Positions 42,759-52,088 of a stretch of DNA of 64,000 nucleotides are shown here, in pieces. This DNA is from Allobosea sp. 47.2.35 (lineage in GTDB: Bacteria; Pseudomonadota; Alphaproteobacteria; Rhizobiales; Beijerinckiaceae), in assembly GCF_024655635.1 (NCBI RefSeq), contig NZ_JANLGI010000007.1, forward strand, positions 62,001 to 126,000, given 5' to 3'. Below the pieces are notes generated by a model. It was not told the origin of the DNA. It made no database searches and saw only the letters and a list, made by a program, of their open reading frames with translations. The number at the start of each line of letters is the position of its first letter. Within the stretch, counting starts at the first letter, position 1. Both the position numbers and the translations under genes were made by a program.

Positions 42759-44924
42759 ATGCGGCTTCATTTCGGCAAGCGTTTCCTGCGCGGGGCAGTG
42801 CTGGCATTCGGGCTGGCGATTCCGGGCTTTGCGCTCGCCGCCGAATCCGCCGCCGTCACCTCGCCGCGCGTCACCGCGACCCTGTTGTCGAGCCGGGACG
42901 CGGTCGCGCCGGGCGAGCGCTTCAAGGTCGCGCTCGTCCAGAAGCTGGCGCCGCACTGGCATACCTATTGGCTGAATCCCGGCGATTCCGGCGAGCCGAC
43001 CCAGATCAAATGGGATCTGCCGGCCGGCGCGACCGCCGGCGATATCCAGTGGCCGGCGCCCAAGGCGATCCGGGTCGAGCCCCTCGTCAATTTCGGCTTC
43101 GAGGGCACGGTCCTGCTGCCGCTCGAGATCACCGTCCCGGCCGATGCCAAGCCGGGCGAGAATTTTGCGCTGAAGGCCGAGGCGACCTGGCTCGTCTGCG
43201 AGAAGATCTGCATTCCCGAGGAAGGCTCCTTCACGCTCGATCTGCCCGTCGCCGCTGCAAGCACGATCGATCAGGCTGCCGAGGCGCGGATCGATGCCGC
43301 CATCGCGGCGCTGCCGAAGCCGGCGCCCTTCCGCGGCAAGCTGCGTGATGATGCCGGCAAGCTCGTCCTCGACCTGCCGGGATTGCCGGCAGGTGTCGCC
43401 GATCTGCGCTTCTTCCCGATCTCCGACACGCTGATCGAGCATGCGGCCGACCAGCCCTTTGTGGCCGGCGACAAGCCCGTCCTGACGCTGACCCGTTCGA
43501 GCGCCTTCAAGCTGGAGAAGCCCGAAATCTCCGGCGTCCTGACCTTCACGGAGGCGGGTGCGCCGAGGGCCTTGACCCTCCTCGCCGATGCCGATCCCGC
43601 CCTGATGGCGGCCGGCGCGACGGCTGCGCCTGAAACCCGCCCGACCGTCATACGCATTCCGATGCCGGCCGAGGGCGCCGATCTCACGCTCTGGGCGGCG
43701 CTTGCCTTTGCCTTCGCCGGCGGCCTGATCCTCAACCTGATGCCTTGCGTGCTGCCGGTGCTGTTCATCAAGGCGCTCGGCTTCGCGCAGCTCGCGCATC
43801 GCAATCGCTCCGAGGTCCGCGAGCAGGGCCTGCTCTTCCTCGGCGGCGTGCTCATCACATTCATGGTGCTGGCCGGCGCTGTGATCGCGCTGGGCAGCCT
43901 CGGCAGCAGCGTCGGCTGGGGCTTCCAGCTCCAGTCCCCGCCGCTGGTGATCGGGCTCGCCGTGGTCATGATCCTGATCGGCCTCAACCTGCTCGGCGCC
44001 TTCGAGATCGGTACCTCCGTGACCGGTCTCGGCGATGGCCTCGCCAGCCGGGGCGGGCGGCTCGGCGCCTTCATGACCGGCGTGCTTGCGGTCGTCGTCG
44101 CGACGCCCTGCACGGCGCCCTTCATGGGCGCGGCGATGGGCTATGCGGTGACGCAACCTCCGGCGGTGGCGCTGTCCGTCTTCATGGCGCTGGCGCTGGG
44201 CTTCGCCCTGCCTGTGGTCGCGCTCTCCTTCGCTCCGGGCCTGTTGCGCCTGCTGCCCAAGCCCGGCCGCTGGATGCTGGTGCTGAAACAGGCCTTCGCC
44301 TTCCCGATGTTCGCGACCGCGATCTGGCTGATCTGGGTCGCCTCGGTGCAGAGCGGCCCGCAGGGCGTGCTCGCGGCGCTCGTGGCCGTGCTGGCGGCGG
44401 GCTTCGCCGTCTGGCTCGTCGGCGTCACGCGCGGCTCTTTCGCGCGGCGTGCTTTCGGTTCGGTGCTGGCGGCGCTGGTCGTGCTCGGCGCCGGCTGGTT
44501 CACCGTTCAGAACGCCATTCCCGGCGCGGCGACCGAGGCGCGGGCCGGCGATATCGAGGCCTGGTCGCCCGAGCGCGTCGCAGCCCTGCAGGCGCAGGGC
44601 AAGCCGGTTTTCGTCAATTTCACCGCCGCCTGGTGCATCACCTGCATCGCCAACGAGCGCGTCGCGCTCTCCCGACAGGAGGTGAAGGACGCCTTTGCGA
44701 AGCTCGGCGTCGTCTATCTCAAGGCCGACTGGACCAATCGCGACAGCCGCATCGCCAAGGCGCTGGCCGAGCAGGGCCGCGCCGGCGTGCCGCTCTATCT
44801 GTTCTACCCCGCCCGCAGGGAGGCGCAGGCCGAGATCCTGCCGCAGCTCCTCACCGTGGACGGATTGATCGCCGCGGCCGAGCGTGCGGCCGGGCGCACC
44901 ACGAAGACGGCAGCTCTGCCATAG
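42759..44924 (+). CDS. DsbD/ScsB-type thiol:disulfide interchange membrane protein
   Basis: About 721 aa. The order is signal peptide (MRLHFGKRFLRGAVLAFGLA), a large periplasmic domain with Cys pair CEKIC (~147-151 from this start), eight-span DsbD core with cysteines in NLMPCVLPV and ATPCTAPFMG, and a C-terminal thioredoxin domain with WCITC. It should carry electrons from cytoplasmic thioredoxin to periplasmic thiol proteins. The large N-terminal domain places it nearer ScsB than E. coli DsbD. ATG 42759 is preferred because it gives a standard signal; 42735 and 42693 are other in-frame starts. The next gene is a likely substrate. Confidence 0.9.
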   Translation: MRLHFGKRFLRGAVLAFGLAIPGFALAAESAAVTSPRVTATLLSSRDAVAPGERFKVALVQKLAPHWHTYWLNPGDSGEPTQIKWDLPAGATAGDIQWPAPKAIRVEPLVNFGFEGTVLLPLEITVPADAKPGENFALKAEATWLVCEKICIPEEGSFTLDLPVAAASTIDQAAEARIDAAIAALPKPAPFRGKLRDDAGKLVLDLPGLPAGVADLRFFPISDTLIEHAADQPFVAGDKPVLTLTRSSAFKLEKPEISGVLTFTEAGAPRALTLLADADPALMAAGATAAPETRPTVIRIPMPAEGADLTLWAALAFAFAGGLILNLMPCVLPVLFIKALGFAQLAHRNRSEVREQGLLFLGGVLITFMVLAGAVIALGSLGSSVGWGFQLQSPPLVIGLAVVMILIGLNLLGAFEIGTSVTGLGDGLASRGGRLGAFMTGVLAVVVATPCTAPFMGAAMGYAVTQPPAVALSVFMALALGFALPVVALSFAPGLLRLLPKPGRWMLVLKQAFAFPMFATAIWLIWVASVQSGPQGVLAALVAVLAAGFAVWLVGVTRGSFARRAFGSVLAALVVLGAGWFTVQNAIPGAATEARAGDIEAWSPERVAALQAQGKPVFVNFTAAWCITCIANERVALSRQEVKDAFAKLGVVYLKADWTNRDSRIAKALAEQGRAGVPLYLFYPARREAQAEILPQLLTVDGLIAAAERAAGRTTKTAALP

Positions 44925-44953
44925 GTTTTCGACATCAACCCAGGGAGACAGAC

Positions 44954-45589
44954 ATGCAAAGCCTGACCAGACAGACTTTCATCGCCGGCCTTGCCCTCGC
45001 GGGCCTCGCCTTCCCGGCAGCCGGTCTCGCGCAAGGCGCGGCCAAGGTGGGCGCCCCCGCTCCCGCCTTCCAGGCGGTCGATGTCGAAGGCAAGACGCGC
45101 AACCTCTCGGAGTTCGCCGGCAAGACGGTGATCCTCGAATGGACCAACCATGACTGCCCCTATGTCCGGAAGCACTATAACAGCGCGACCATGCAGAATC
45201 TGCAGAAGGACATGGCGAAGGAGGGCGTGGTCTGGCTCTCGGTGATCTCCTCGCCGCAGGGCGAGCAGGGGCATGTCGATGCCGCCAAGGCAAAGGAATT
45301 GACGGTCCAGCGCAACGCCGCCCCGGCCGGCATCCTGCTCGACCCGAACAGCAAGGTGGCGCGCGCCTATGGCGCGCAGACCACGCCGCACATGTACATC
45401 ATCGATCCCAAGGGCACGCTCGCCTATATGGGCGCGATCGACGACAAGCCGACCTCGTCGGCGGCGAGCCTCGAAGGCGCCAAGAGCTATGTCCGCCAGG
45501 CCGTCGCCGAGCTCAAGGCCGGCAAGCCGGTCTCGGAAGCCAGCACCAAGGCCTATGGCTGCGTGGTGAAATATGCGCCGCTGAGCTGA
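44954..45589 (+). CDS. Secreted thioredoxin-fold/peroxiredoxin-like protein with CxxV site
   Basis: 211 aa with a Sec signal peptide (FIAGLALAGLAFPAAGLAQ). The AhpC/TSA-like domain follows (GAPAPAFQAVDVEGKTRNLS). The active-site region reads EWTNHDCPYVRKHY: Cys68 is present, but the second Cys of a CxxC is Val71. Another cysteine, Cys203, is in the C-terminal AYGCVVKY, a possible resolving partner. It resembles the PRX-like1 group, whose substrate is not settled. GGGAGA precedes the ATG by about 8 bases. It lies 29 bases after the ScsB-like gene and is probably reduced by it. Confidence 0.9.
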   Translation: MQSLTRQTFIAGLALAGLAFPAAGLAQGAAKVGAPAPAFQAVDVEGKTRNLSEFAGKTVILEWTNHDCPYVRKHYNSATMQNLQKDMAKEGVVWLSVISSPQGEQGHVDAAKAKELTVQRNAAPAGILLDPNSKVARAYGAQTTPHMYIIDPKGTLAYMGAIDDKPTSSAASLEGAKSYVRQAVAELKAGKPVSEASTKAYGCVVKYAPLS

Positions 45590-45616
45590 GGCACGTAACC
45601 CAACGCGATCAGGAAG

Positions 45617-45646
45617 CGGCCGGGCTTTGCCCGGCCGTTGTCGTTT
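45617..45646 (+). terminator. Intrinsic terminator between convergent genes
   Basis: A perfect 9-bp stem CGGCCGGGC/GCCCGGCCG (45617-45637) with a TTT loop, followed by TTGTCGTTT. It lies 28 bases after the peroxiredoxin-like stop and just before the convergent lipoprotein gene's stop. Confidence 0.75.
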
Positions 45647-45652
45647 GGGCGC

Positions 45653-46861
45653 CTATTGCGACCTCGGCCCGAGATCGCGCGGCGCGGCGTTGATCGTGAC
45701 GATCTGGCCGTTGCGCAGCTCGAGTACGGCGAGCCCGCGCTCGACCTGTCCGTCCGGACGGAAGCGGAAGACGCCGTCCGCCCCGGCGAAGCCCGAGCCG
45801 TTGGTCAGCACGGCCTCGGAGAAGCGCTGCGAGCCTTGCGTGCGCGCCAGCGCCGCCGCCAGCGAGACCGCGTCATAGGCCAGCGTCGCGGTGCGGGTCG
45901 GCGCGCTGTTGAAGCGCTGCTGGTAGCGCCCTGCGAAAGCGTTGAACCCGGCCGTGTCGGGCGAGGCGAACCAGCCGCCCTGGATCGCCGGCACGCGCGC
46001 GATGCTGGCGTCGTTCCACACGCCGGTGCCGAGCGGCTTGACCTTGGCCGGGTTGTAGCCGGCCTCCTGCAGGAGCTGGCCCACGGTCGGCATCGTGTCG
46101 GCGGCGGCCGGCACGAACAGGGCATCGGCTTGGGCGAGCGAGGGCATCAGGCGCTGGATCGCGGATTTCATCGCGGCCGGGTCCGAGCTGAAGCGCTCGA
46201 TCGCGGCGACGCGGACACCGCGATTGGCGGCGGCCTGCTGGAACGCGGCTTCCACAACCTTGCCATAGGCGGTGTCCGGCACGAGCGCTGCGAAGGACTT
46301 GCGGCCCTGCTGGGCGGCATAGCCGATCACGCGGTTGACGTCGTTCTCGGGCGGGAAGGAGAGCAGGTAGACGCCGCGCGAGGCGACGTTGGAATCGCTG
46401 GAGAAGGCGATGACCGGCTTATTGGCGGCGCGCGCCACCTGCCCGACCGCCTGGACGGAGGGCGCGAAGAGCGGGCCGACGATCAGTTCTGCCCCTTCCG
46501 ACAGGGCCTCCTGCGCCGCGGCGCGAGCGCCTTCCGGCGTGCCGCGATCGTCCTTGACCAGCAGCATCAGGTCGGCGTTCGGGAATTCGGCGAGCGCCAT
46601 TTCTGCGGCGTTCTTCAGGGAATTGCCGACGACGGCGCCCTGGCCTTCGGCCGTCAACGGCAGGATGAGCCCGACCTTGACCTTGCCGGTGCCGATGGTC
46701 TGGCCGGTCGGCGCGCCGCCGCCGGCCGCGGGCGTGCCCGAATCGAAGCCCGGCAGGCCGGAGGTGCCGCCGCCGCAGGCCGCCAGCGCAAGCGGCAGCA
46801 TCACGGCGAAGGCCCGTGCCTTGAACCGCAGGATCGGTGCGATATGCCGATGGTGGAACAC
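45653..46861 (-). CDS. Penicillin-binding protein activator-like lipoprotein (LppC/LpoA family)
   Basis: 402 aa. The lipobox is in MLPLALAACGGG; the mature protein is a type I periplasmic-binding fold (VKVGLILPLTAEGQGAVVGNSLKNAAEMAL; LIVGPLFAPSVQAVGQVA; VIAFSSDSNVASRGVYLLSF). It corresponds to the C-terminal domain of LpoA, without the N-terminal TPR part. GTG 46861 is chosen because GGAG lies 7-8 bases upstream. It is divergent from rsmI-yraN-gshB, a widespread arrangement. Confidence 0.9.
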   Translation of the reverse strand: MFHHRHIAPILRFKARAFAVMLPLALAACGGGTSGLPGFDSGTPAAGGGAPTGQTIGTGKVKVGLILPLTAEGQGAVVGNSLKNAAEMALAEFPNADLMLLVKDDRGTPEGARAAAQEALSEGAELIVGPLFAPSVQAVGQVARAANKPVIAFSSDSNVASRGVYLLSFPPENDVNRVIGYAAQQGRKSFAALVPDTAYGKVVEAAFQQAAANRGVRVAAIERFSSDPAAMKSAIQRLMPSLAQADALFVPAAADTMPTVGQLLQEAGYNPAKVKPLGTGVWNDASIARVPAIQGGWFASPDTAGFNAFAGRYQQRFNSAPTRTATLAYDAVSLAAALARTQGSQRFSEAVLTNGSGFAGADGVFRFRPDGQVERGLAVLELRNGQIVTINAAPRDLGPRSQ

Positions 46862-47046
46862 GGGCGATCTCCAGTCGTGACCGGGCCGGCGAAACGCGGC
46901 CCGGCGATAGGTCCTGCGGAACTGTTCTACCCCCGGACCTCTCGTGCCAGTGCGGAAGCCTATTTTCAAGTTGTTAACTATAGGTTGCAGCGGTCGGCGC
47001 GCGCCTTGCCATGGCGCGGGCGCAGCCGCTGTGGCAGCGTGGCGCC

Positions 47047-47955
47047 ATGTCGACCGATACCGCCGCCCGCCCCCCCAGCTACACCGCCTTCGGCCTGAAG
47101 GCCGAGGCCGAGCCGCTGGCGCCGGGCCTGCATATCGTCGCGACGCCGATCGGCAATCTCCGCGACATCTCGTTCCGGGCGCTGGCGACGCTCGCCGCCG
47201 CCGATGCGATCCTGGCCGAGGACACCCGGACGTCGAAGACGCTGCTGGCGCATTACGGGATATCGACGCCGCTCCTGCCCTATCACGAGCACAATGCCGC
47301 GCAGATGCGGCCCAAGGTGCTGGCGAAGCTGCGCGAGGGCGGCAAGCTCGCTTTGATCTCCGATGCCGGTACGCCGCTCGTCTCCGATCCCGGCTACAAG
47401 CTTGTCGCCGAACTGGTGGCGGAAGGCCTGCCCGTCACCGGCATTCCCGGCCCTTCCGCCGTGCTGGCCGCCTTGGTTCTGGCCGGCCTGCCGACCGACC
47501 GCTTCTTCTTCGAGGGCTTCCTCCCGCCGAAATCGGGAGGGCGCCGCACGCGCCTGACCGAGCTCGCCGCCATTCCCGGCACGCTGGTCTTCTTCGAATC
47601 GCCGCGCCGCCTCGCCGAGATGCTGACGGACGCCGCCGCCGTGCTCGGTGCACGTTCCGGCGCCGTCGCGCGCGAACTCACCAAGTTCTACGAGACGGTC
47701 CGGCGCGGCACCCTTCCGGAACTCGCCGCCCATTACGAGAGCGAGGAGGAGGCACGCGGCGAGATCGTCGTGATCATCGGCCCGCCCGGCGCCGCCGATC
47801 TCGTCACCAGCGACGAGGCGATCGACGAGCGCCTGCGCGCGGCCATGGCCAAGGTGTCGCTGAAGGAAGCGGTGGCGCAGGTCGCGGCCGAAACCGGCCA
47901 GCCGCGCCGCAAGGTCTATGCCCGCGCGCTCGAACTCACCCGCGACGATCCGTGA
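47047..47955 (+). CDS. rsmI: 16S rRNA (cytidine-1402-2'-O)-methyltransferase
   Basis: 302 aa, tetrapyrrole-methylase fold. LHIVATPIGNLRDISFRAL at the start, AEDTRTSKTLL, LISDAGTPLVSDPGYKLV and the SAM-binding GIPGPSAVLAALVLAGLPTDRFFFEGFLP are diagnostic. It 2'-O-methylates C1402 of 16S rRNA. ATG 47047 is preferred to 47011 in the same frame. Overlaps yraN by four bases. Confidence 0.95.
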   Translation: MSTDTAARPPSYTAFGLKAEAEPLAPGLHIVATPIGNLRDISFRALATLAAADAILAEDTRTSKTLLAHYGISTPLLPYHEHNAAQMRPKVLAKLREGGKLALISDAGTPLVSDPGYKLVAELVAEGLPVTGIPGPSAVLAALVLAGLPTDRFFFEGFLPPKSGGRRTRLTELAAIPGTLVFFESPRRLAEMLTDAAAVLGARSGAVARELTKFYETVRRGTLPELAAHYESEEEARGEIVVIIGPPGAADLVTSDEAIDERLRAAMAKVSLKEAVAQVAAETGQPRRKVYARALELTRDDP

Positions 47956-48347
47956 GCAGGGCCGGCGCCGATCCGGGCGGGCGCAGCCATAAGGCAAAGC
48001 GCTCGGGCCTGACCGGGCGCCGCGCCGAATGGCTCGCCATCCTCTGGCTCAGCGCCAAGGGCTATCGCCTGCTGGAACGGCGCTTCGGCGGCAAGGGCGG
48101 CGAGATCGATCTCGTGATGAAGCGCGGCCGCACCATCGCCTTCGTCGAGGTCAAGGCGCGCGGTCGGCTAGACGACGCCATGATCGCGATAACTCCGGAA
48201 AAGCAGCGCCTCGTCGAGCGGCGCATCCGGCACTGGCTCTCGCGCAATGCCTGGGCCATCGATCATCATTTGCGGGCCGATGCGGTCTTCCTGGCGCCCT
48301 GGCGCCGGCCGCGCCATGTCCCCGCCGCCTTCGCGCTTGTCCTCTGA
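47952..48347 (+). CDS. UPF0102 (YraN) family nuclease-fold protein
   Basis: 131 aa; GTG start overlapping the rsmI stop (GTGA). The restriction-endonuclease-like core is visible: RRAEWLAILWLSAKGYRLLERRF, GGEIDLVMKRGRTIAFVEVKAR. The putative metal ligands are Asp in GEIDLV and Glu/Lys in VEVK. Function is unproven; it may act on Holliday-type DNA. Short basic N-terminal extension (~15 aa). Confidence 0.93.
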   Translation: MSRAGADPGGRSHKAKRSGLTGRRAEWLAILWLSAKGYRLLERRFGGKGGEIDLVMKRGRTIAFVEVKARGRLDDAMIAITPEKQRLVERRIRHWLSRNAWAIDHHLRADAVFLAPWRRPRHVPAAFALVL

Positions 48348-48421
48348 CGCAAGGCCACCCACTTGCAGGAACCCGGTCTGCGGTCCGATAAGAACCGCCT
48401 GCCTGCAACAGGAAGCCTGTC

Positions 48422-49366
48422 ATGAGCCTCAACGTCGCCATCCAGATGGACCCGATCGAGCGCATCCGGATTGCCGGGGATACCGGCTTCGCGTTGATGC
48501 TGGAAGCGCAGGCGCGCGGCCACTCGCTCTACACCTACACGCCCGACAAGCTCTCGATGCGCGACGGCAAGGTCACCGCGCCGATGCGCCCGGTCAACGT
48601 GCGCGATGTCGATGGCGATTATTTCACCGCCGGCGCCGAGGAGAAGGTCGATCTCTCGACGCTGGACGTCGTGCTGCTGCGGCAGGACCCGCCCTTCGAC
48701 ATGGCCTATGTCACCACCACCCATATGCTGGAGCGCATCCACCCGAAGACGCTGGTGGTCAACGACCCGACCTCCGTGCGCAATGCGCCCGAAAAGATTC
48801 TCGTCACCCATTTCCCCGAATTGATGCCGCCGACATTGATTACCCGCGACAAGGCGGAGATCGAGGCCTTCCGCGACGAGCATGGCGAGATCGTCATGAA
48901 GCCGCTCTACGGCCATGGCGGCGCGACCGTCTTCAAGACCGGCAAGGGCGATCCGAATTTTGGTTCGCTCTTCGACCTGTTCAGCAACCTCTTCCGCGAG
49001 CCCTGGGTGGTGCAGGGCTTCATCAAGGAGGTCACCGAGGGCGACAAGCGCATCATCCTGATCGATGGCAAGGCGGCCGGCGCTGTCAACCGCGTCCCGG
49101 CGGTGGGTGATCTGCGCGCCAACATGGTGCGCGGCGGAGCGGCGCGCCCGACCGACCTGTCGAAGCAGGAACTCGCGATATGCGAGGCGATCGGCCCGAC
49201 CTTGCGCGAGCGCGGCCTGCTGCTCGTCGGCATCGACGTGATCCACGGCAAGCTCACCGAGATCAACGTCACTGCGCCGACCGGCGTGCGTGCGATCAAG
49301 AAGCTCGGCGGCCCGGACCTCGCGGCGCAGCTCTTTGACGTGATCGAGGCGAAGCGCGGGCGCTAA
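48422..49366 (+). CDS. gshB: Glutathione synthetase
   Basis: 314 aa ATP-grasp enzyme that joins gamma-glutamylcysteine and glycine. [25 protein letters not shown] at the N-terminus, [39 protein letters not shown] (the ATP-binding glycine loop), and [13 protein letters not shown] are all typical. Its stop overlaps the convergent membrane protein's stop by four bases. Confidence 0.96.
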   Translation: MSLNVAIQMDPIERIRIAGDTGFALMLEAQARGHSLYTYTPDKLSMRDGKVTAPMRPVNVRDVDGDYFTAGAEEKVDLSTLDVVLLRQDPPFDMAYVTTTHMLERIHPKTLVVNDPTSVRNAPEKILVTHFPELMPPTLITRDKAEIEAFRDEHGEIVMKPLYGHGGATVFKTGKGDPNFGSLFDLFSNLFREPWVVQGFIKEVTEGDKRIILIDGKAAGAVNRVPAVGDLRANMVRGGAARPTDLSKQELAICEAIGPTLRERGLLLVGIDVIHGKLTEINVTAPTGVRAIKKLGGPDLAAQLFDVIEAKRGR

Positions 49367-51078
49367 CTCGCCCTGATATAGCCCTTCCAGCAGCGCCCGA
49401 GCGCGATCTCCCGCCGGCCCTCCAGGACCGGCTCGTAGATCCGGCGCAGGGCCTCGTTCGCGACCGTGACCGGACAGAGCGGATACAGTACGAGGTCGGC
49501 CTCGCGGGCGAGCGTGATCTCCGTATCGTCCGGCTTCGGCACGGCGCGGAACGGGTCCGCGCCGATGGCGATGCCGCGCGGCGCGCTGCGGCCCATCACG
49601 GCGGGGAACGGGTTGACGAAGTTGAGGCTCATGATCGTCTCGAAGCGGCGCCCGCTCGCCTGCTCATGCGCCAGGATCGCCGAGACGCCCTCATCGACCG
49701 CCATCAGCCAGGACGCCTGGAAGTCCAGTTCCGAATAGAGCTGCGGTGACGGCAGCATCTCGCGGGCGGCAAAATCCCGGAAGGTGGCGGGATGGGCGGC
49801 GTAGAGGTCGAGCATCGTGCTGGCACGGGTGATGACATTGGCATGCTGCGAGACCTGGCCGAGGCGGCCGAGATGCTGGTTAGGCAGCGCGGCATAGCCG
49901 GCCTGGGCCATCAGCGCCCGCGCGCCGCGCTGGAGCACGGTTTCGGCCGGCGGGATCGCGGTGGCGGCGACGAGGCCGCAGATCACGAGCGCGCCGCGCC
50001 GCCCGCTGCCGAGCCAGCGCGACAGGATCACCAGCAGGACCGGCCAGATGAAGATGAAGGCTTGCCCGCCGGTGTTCTGGGTCTCGAAGAACAACCCTGC
50101 GGCGAGGACGACCGCGAGCCATGCGACCTCGCGGTCGAGCAGGCGGGCGAGATTGGCCATCGACGGCCGGTGGCGGAGCGCAAGCGCGGCCTCCGCGATA
50201 TCGCGCCGGTCCAGCCAGAGCAGCGCGAGGCCGAGCGCCGTTCCGGCGCCGACGATGTCGAGATGCAGCGAGGCGGCCTGGACGAAGCGCGGCAGGATGC
50301 CGCCGGCATTGATCGCGATCAGCGCGAGGATGCTGTCGAGATAGGCGCTGACGAGCCCGGTCGCGAGTTCCAGGCCGAGCATTCCCAGTCCGGCCGCAGC
50401 GGCGATCACGAGACTCTGGCGCCAGCCGATCCGCCCGGCCGCGAGCGCGAAAGCCGTGACGAGGCCGCCGGCGAGGAAGCCGGTGATCTTGATCAGGAAC
50501 AGGGCGGTCAGCGTCCAGCCGATGACGGCGCCGAGCGCGGGGCCGCGCAGGAAGACCAGACCTGAAACCAGCACGTAGAGCACGATGCTGACATGCCGGT
50601 TGTAGATGCCAAACCCGTCCGTGCCGGGGAAGAAGGAGTAATGCTCGACATTTACCGGCAGGATCTGGAAGGCGAGGTAGGGCAGGAGCAGTGCCATTGC
50701 CGTGGCGCGCGATTGCCGGCCGATGGCATGCAGGACCACGGCCATGGCCGGGGCCGTCACGGCGAACAGGCACCATTGCGCCAGCAGGAGCGGATGCGCG
50801 CGGGGAAACAGCGCGTCGAACCCGGCGAAGAGCCAGTAGCCGAGCGGCCCGACCGGGGCGATGAAATCGATCAGCGGCACCTGACCGTCGCCGATCCGGT
50901 TGGCGGCGTCGAGATAGAGGACGAGGTCCCAATACATCGGCCCGAGCGGCAATGTCAGGGGCAACGTCAAGAGCAACGCGCAGGCGAGGATGGCGGCGCC
51001 GAGCAGGGCAAGCGGCAGGTTCGGGAGCCGTCGCGCTCCTGTCGAAACACGCGCCTCGATCGTGCCACCGGCCTGCAT
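49363..51078 (-). CDS. Polytopic membrane protein, GT-C glycosyltransferase-like
   Basis: 571 aa. About ten hydrophobic segments between residues ~20 and ~390, then a ~170-residue soluble C-terminal domain. The loop after the first span, [20 protein letters not shown], has two acidic residues in the position used for catalysis by GT-C enzymes (e.g. ArnT), and [13 protein letters not shown] resembles their second span. No exact family is recognised. The C-terminal part holds [19 protein letters not shown] and [16 protein letters not shown]. Probable role: transfer of a polyprenyl-linked sugar outside the inner membrane (inference). Confidence 0.75.
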   Translation of the reverse strand: MQAGGTIEARVSTGARRLPNLPLALLGAAILACALLLTLPLTLPLGPMYWDLVLYLDAANRIGDGQVPLIDFIAPVGPLGYWLFAGFDALFPRAHPLLLAQWCLFAVTAPAMAVVLHAIGRQSRATAMALLLPYLAFQILPVNVEHYSFFPGTDGFGIYNRHVSIVLYVLVSGLVFLRGPALGAVIGWTLTALFLIKITGFLAGGLVTAFALAAGRIGWRQSLVIAAAAGLGMLGLELATGLVSAYLDSILALIAINAGGILPRFVQAASLHLDIVGAGTALGLALLWLDRRDIAEAALALRHRPSMANLARLLDREVAWLAVVLAAGLFFETQNTGGQAFIFIWPVLLVILSRWLGSGRRGALVICGLVAATAIPPAETVLQRGARALMAQAGYAALPNQHLGRLGQVSQHANVITRASTMLDLYAAHPATFRDFAAREMLPSPQLYSELDFQASWLMAVDEGVSAILAHEQASGRRFETIMSLNFVNPFPAVMGRSAPRGIAIGADPFRAVPKPDDTEITLAREADLVLYPLCPVTVANEALRRIYEPVLEGRREIALGRCWKGYIRAS

Positions 51079-51125
51079 GGCGCTCTTCCTCGTCCCTGTC
51101 GACGAGGCTTGCTAGCAGGGGCGGG

Positions 51126-51917
51126 TTAAGATCGGCCTTCCGGCGGCATGTTGCCGTTGAGCGGATTGGCCTCGTCCCAGCCATAGCGCAGCGTCTCGAA
51201 GCGCATCGCCAGCGAATCGAGCAGCAGGAGCTTGCCGACGAGCGGCTCGCCGAAGCCGGTGATGGCGCGCACCACCTCCAGCGCCATCAGCGAGCCGATG
51301 ATGCCGGGCAGGGCGCCGAGCACGCCGGCTTCCGCGCAGGTCGGGATCGCGCCGGGCGGCGGCGCCTCCGGGAACAGGCAGCGCCAGGTTGGGTTCGGCT
51401 TTCCGTCAGCCCCGGTCTCATGGGCGCGGATCGTGGTGAGCGAGCCGTCGAAACGGCCGAGCGCGCCCATCACCACCGGCTTGCGCTCATGGAAACAGGC
51501 ATCGGAGACGGCATAGCGCGTCGCGAAATTGTCGGAGCCTTCGGCGACCACGTCGTAGAAGGCGATCATCGCGCGGGCATTGTGCGGGTCGATGCGGGTG
51601 ACATGCTCCTCGACCACGACATTCGGGTTGAGGTTGCGCACGAAGCGGGCAGCGGCCACCGCCTTGTGCGCGCCGATATCCTCGGTCGAGAAGATGGTCT
51701 GGCGCTGCAGGTTCGAGAGCGAGACGATATCGTCGTCGACGATGCCGATCTTCCCGACACCGGCCGCCGCCAGGTACTGGATCAGGGGCGCACCGAGTCC
51801 GCCGGCGCCGATGACGAGGACGCGGGCGTTCTTCAGCCGCTGCTGGCCGGGCCCGCCGATCTCCGGCAGGACGATATGGCGCGCATAGCGCTCGATCTCG
51901 TCGTCGTTCAGCATCAT
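51126..51917 (-). CDS. Adenylating enzyme of the MoeB/ThiF/HesA family
   Basis: 263 aa. ERYARHIVLPEIGGPGQQRL at the N-terminus, nucleotide-binding VLVIGAGGLGAPLIQYLAAAGVGKIGIVDDD, the arginine-containing LSNLQRQTIF, and NFATRYAVSDAC. It adenylates the C-terminal glycine of MoaD- or ThiS-type sulfur carriers. CLFPEAPPPGAIPTCAEAGVLG retains one Cys at each end, but the C-terminal CxxC of zinc-binding MoeB is missing. No rhodanese domain. ATG 51917 (or 51914). Confidence 0.9.
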   Translation of the reverse strand: MMLNDDEIERYARHIVLPEIGGPGQQRLKNARVLVIGAGGLGAPLIQYLAAAGVGKIGIVDDDIVSLSNLQRQTIFSTEDIGAHKAVAAARFVRNLNPNVVVEEHVTRIDPHNARAMIAFYDVVAEGSDNFATRYAVSDACFHERKPVVMGALGRFDGSLTTIRAHETGADGKPNPTWRCLFPEAPPPGAIPTCAEAGVLGALPGIIGSLMALEVVRAITGFGEPLVGKLLLLDSLAMRFETLRYGWDEANPLNGNMPPEGRS

Positions 51918-52088
51918 GGGTGACAGCCTAAGGCCGCTGGCGGGCGTTCGGCAATCGCCGCGCCGGTCTTGCCGGGCCTTTGCACGGGACATGACCTTTC
52001 GCCAGCTTGGCCGCGCGCTCGGGCCATGCCATCGTGCCGCCATCGAGGGCCGGACAACGGCGCCCGGCTGCAACAGGGGATCGGTTCG

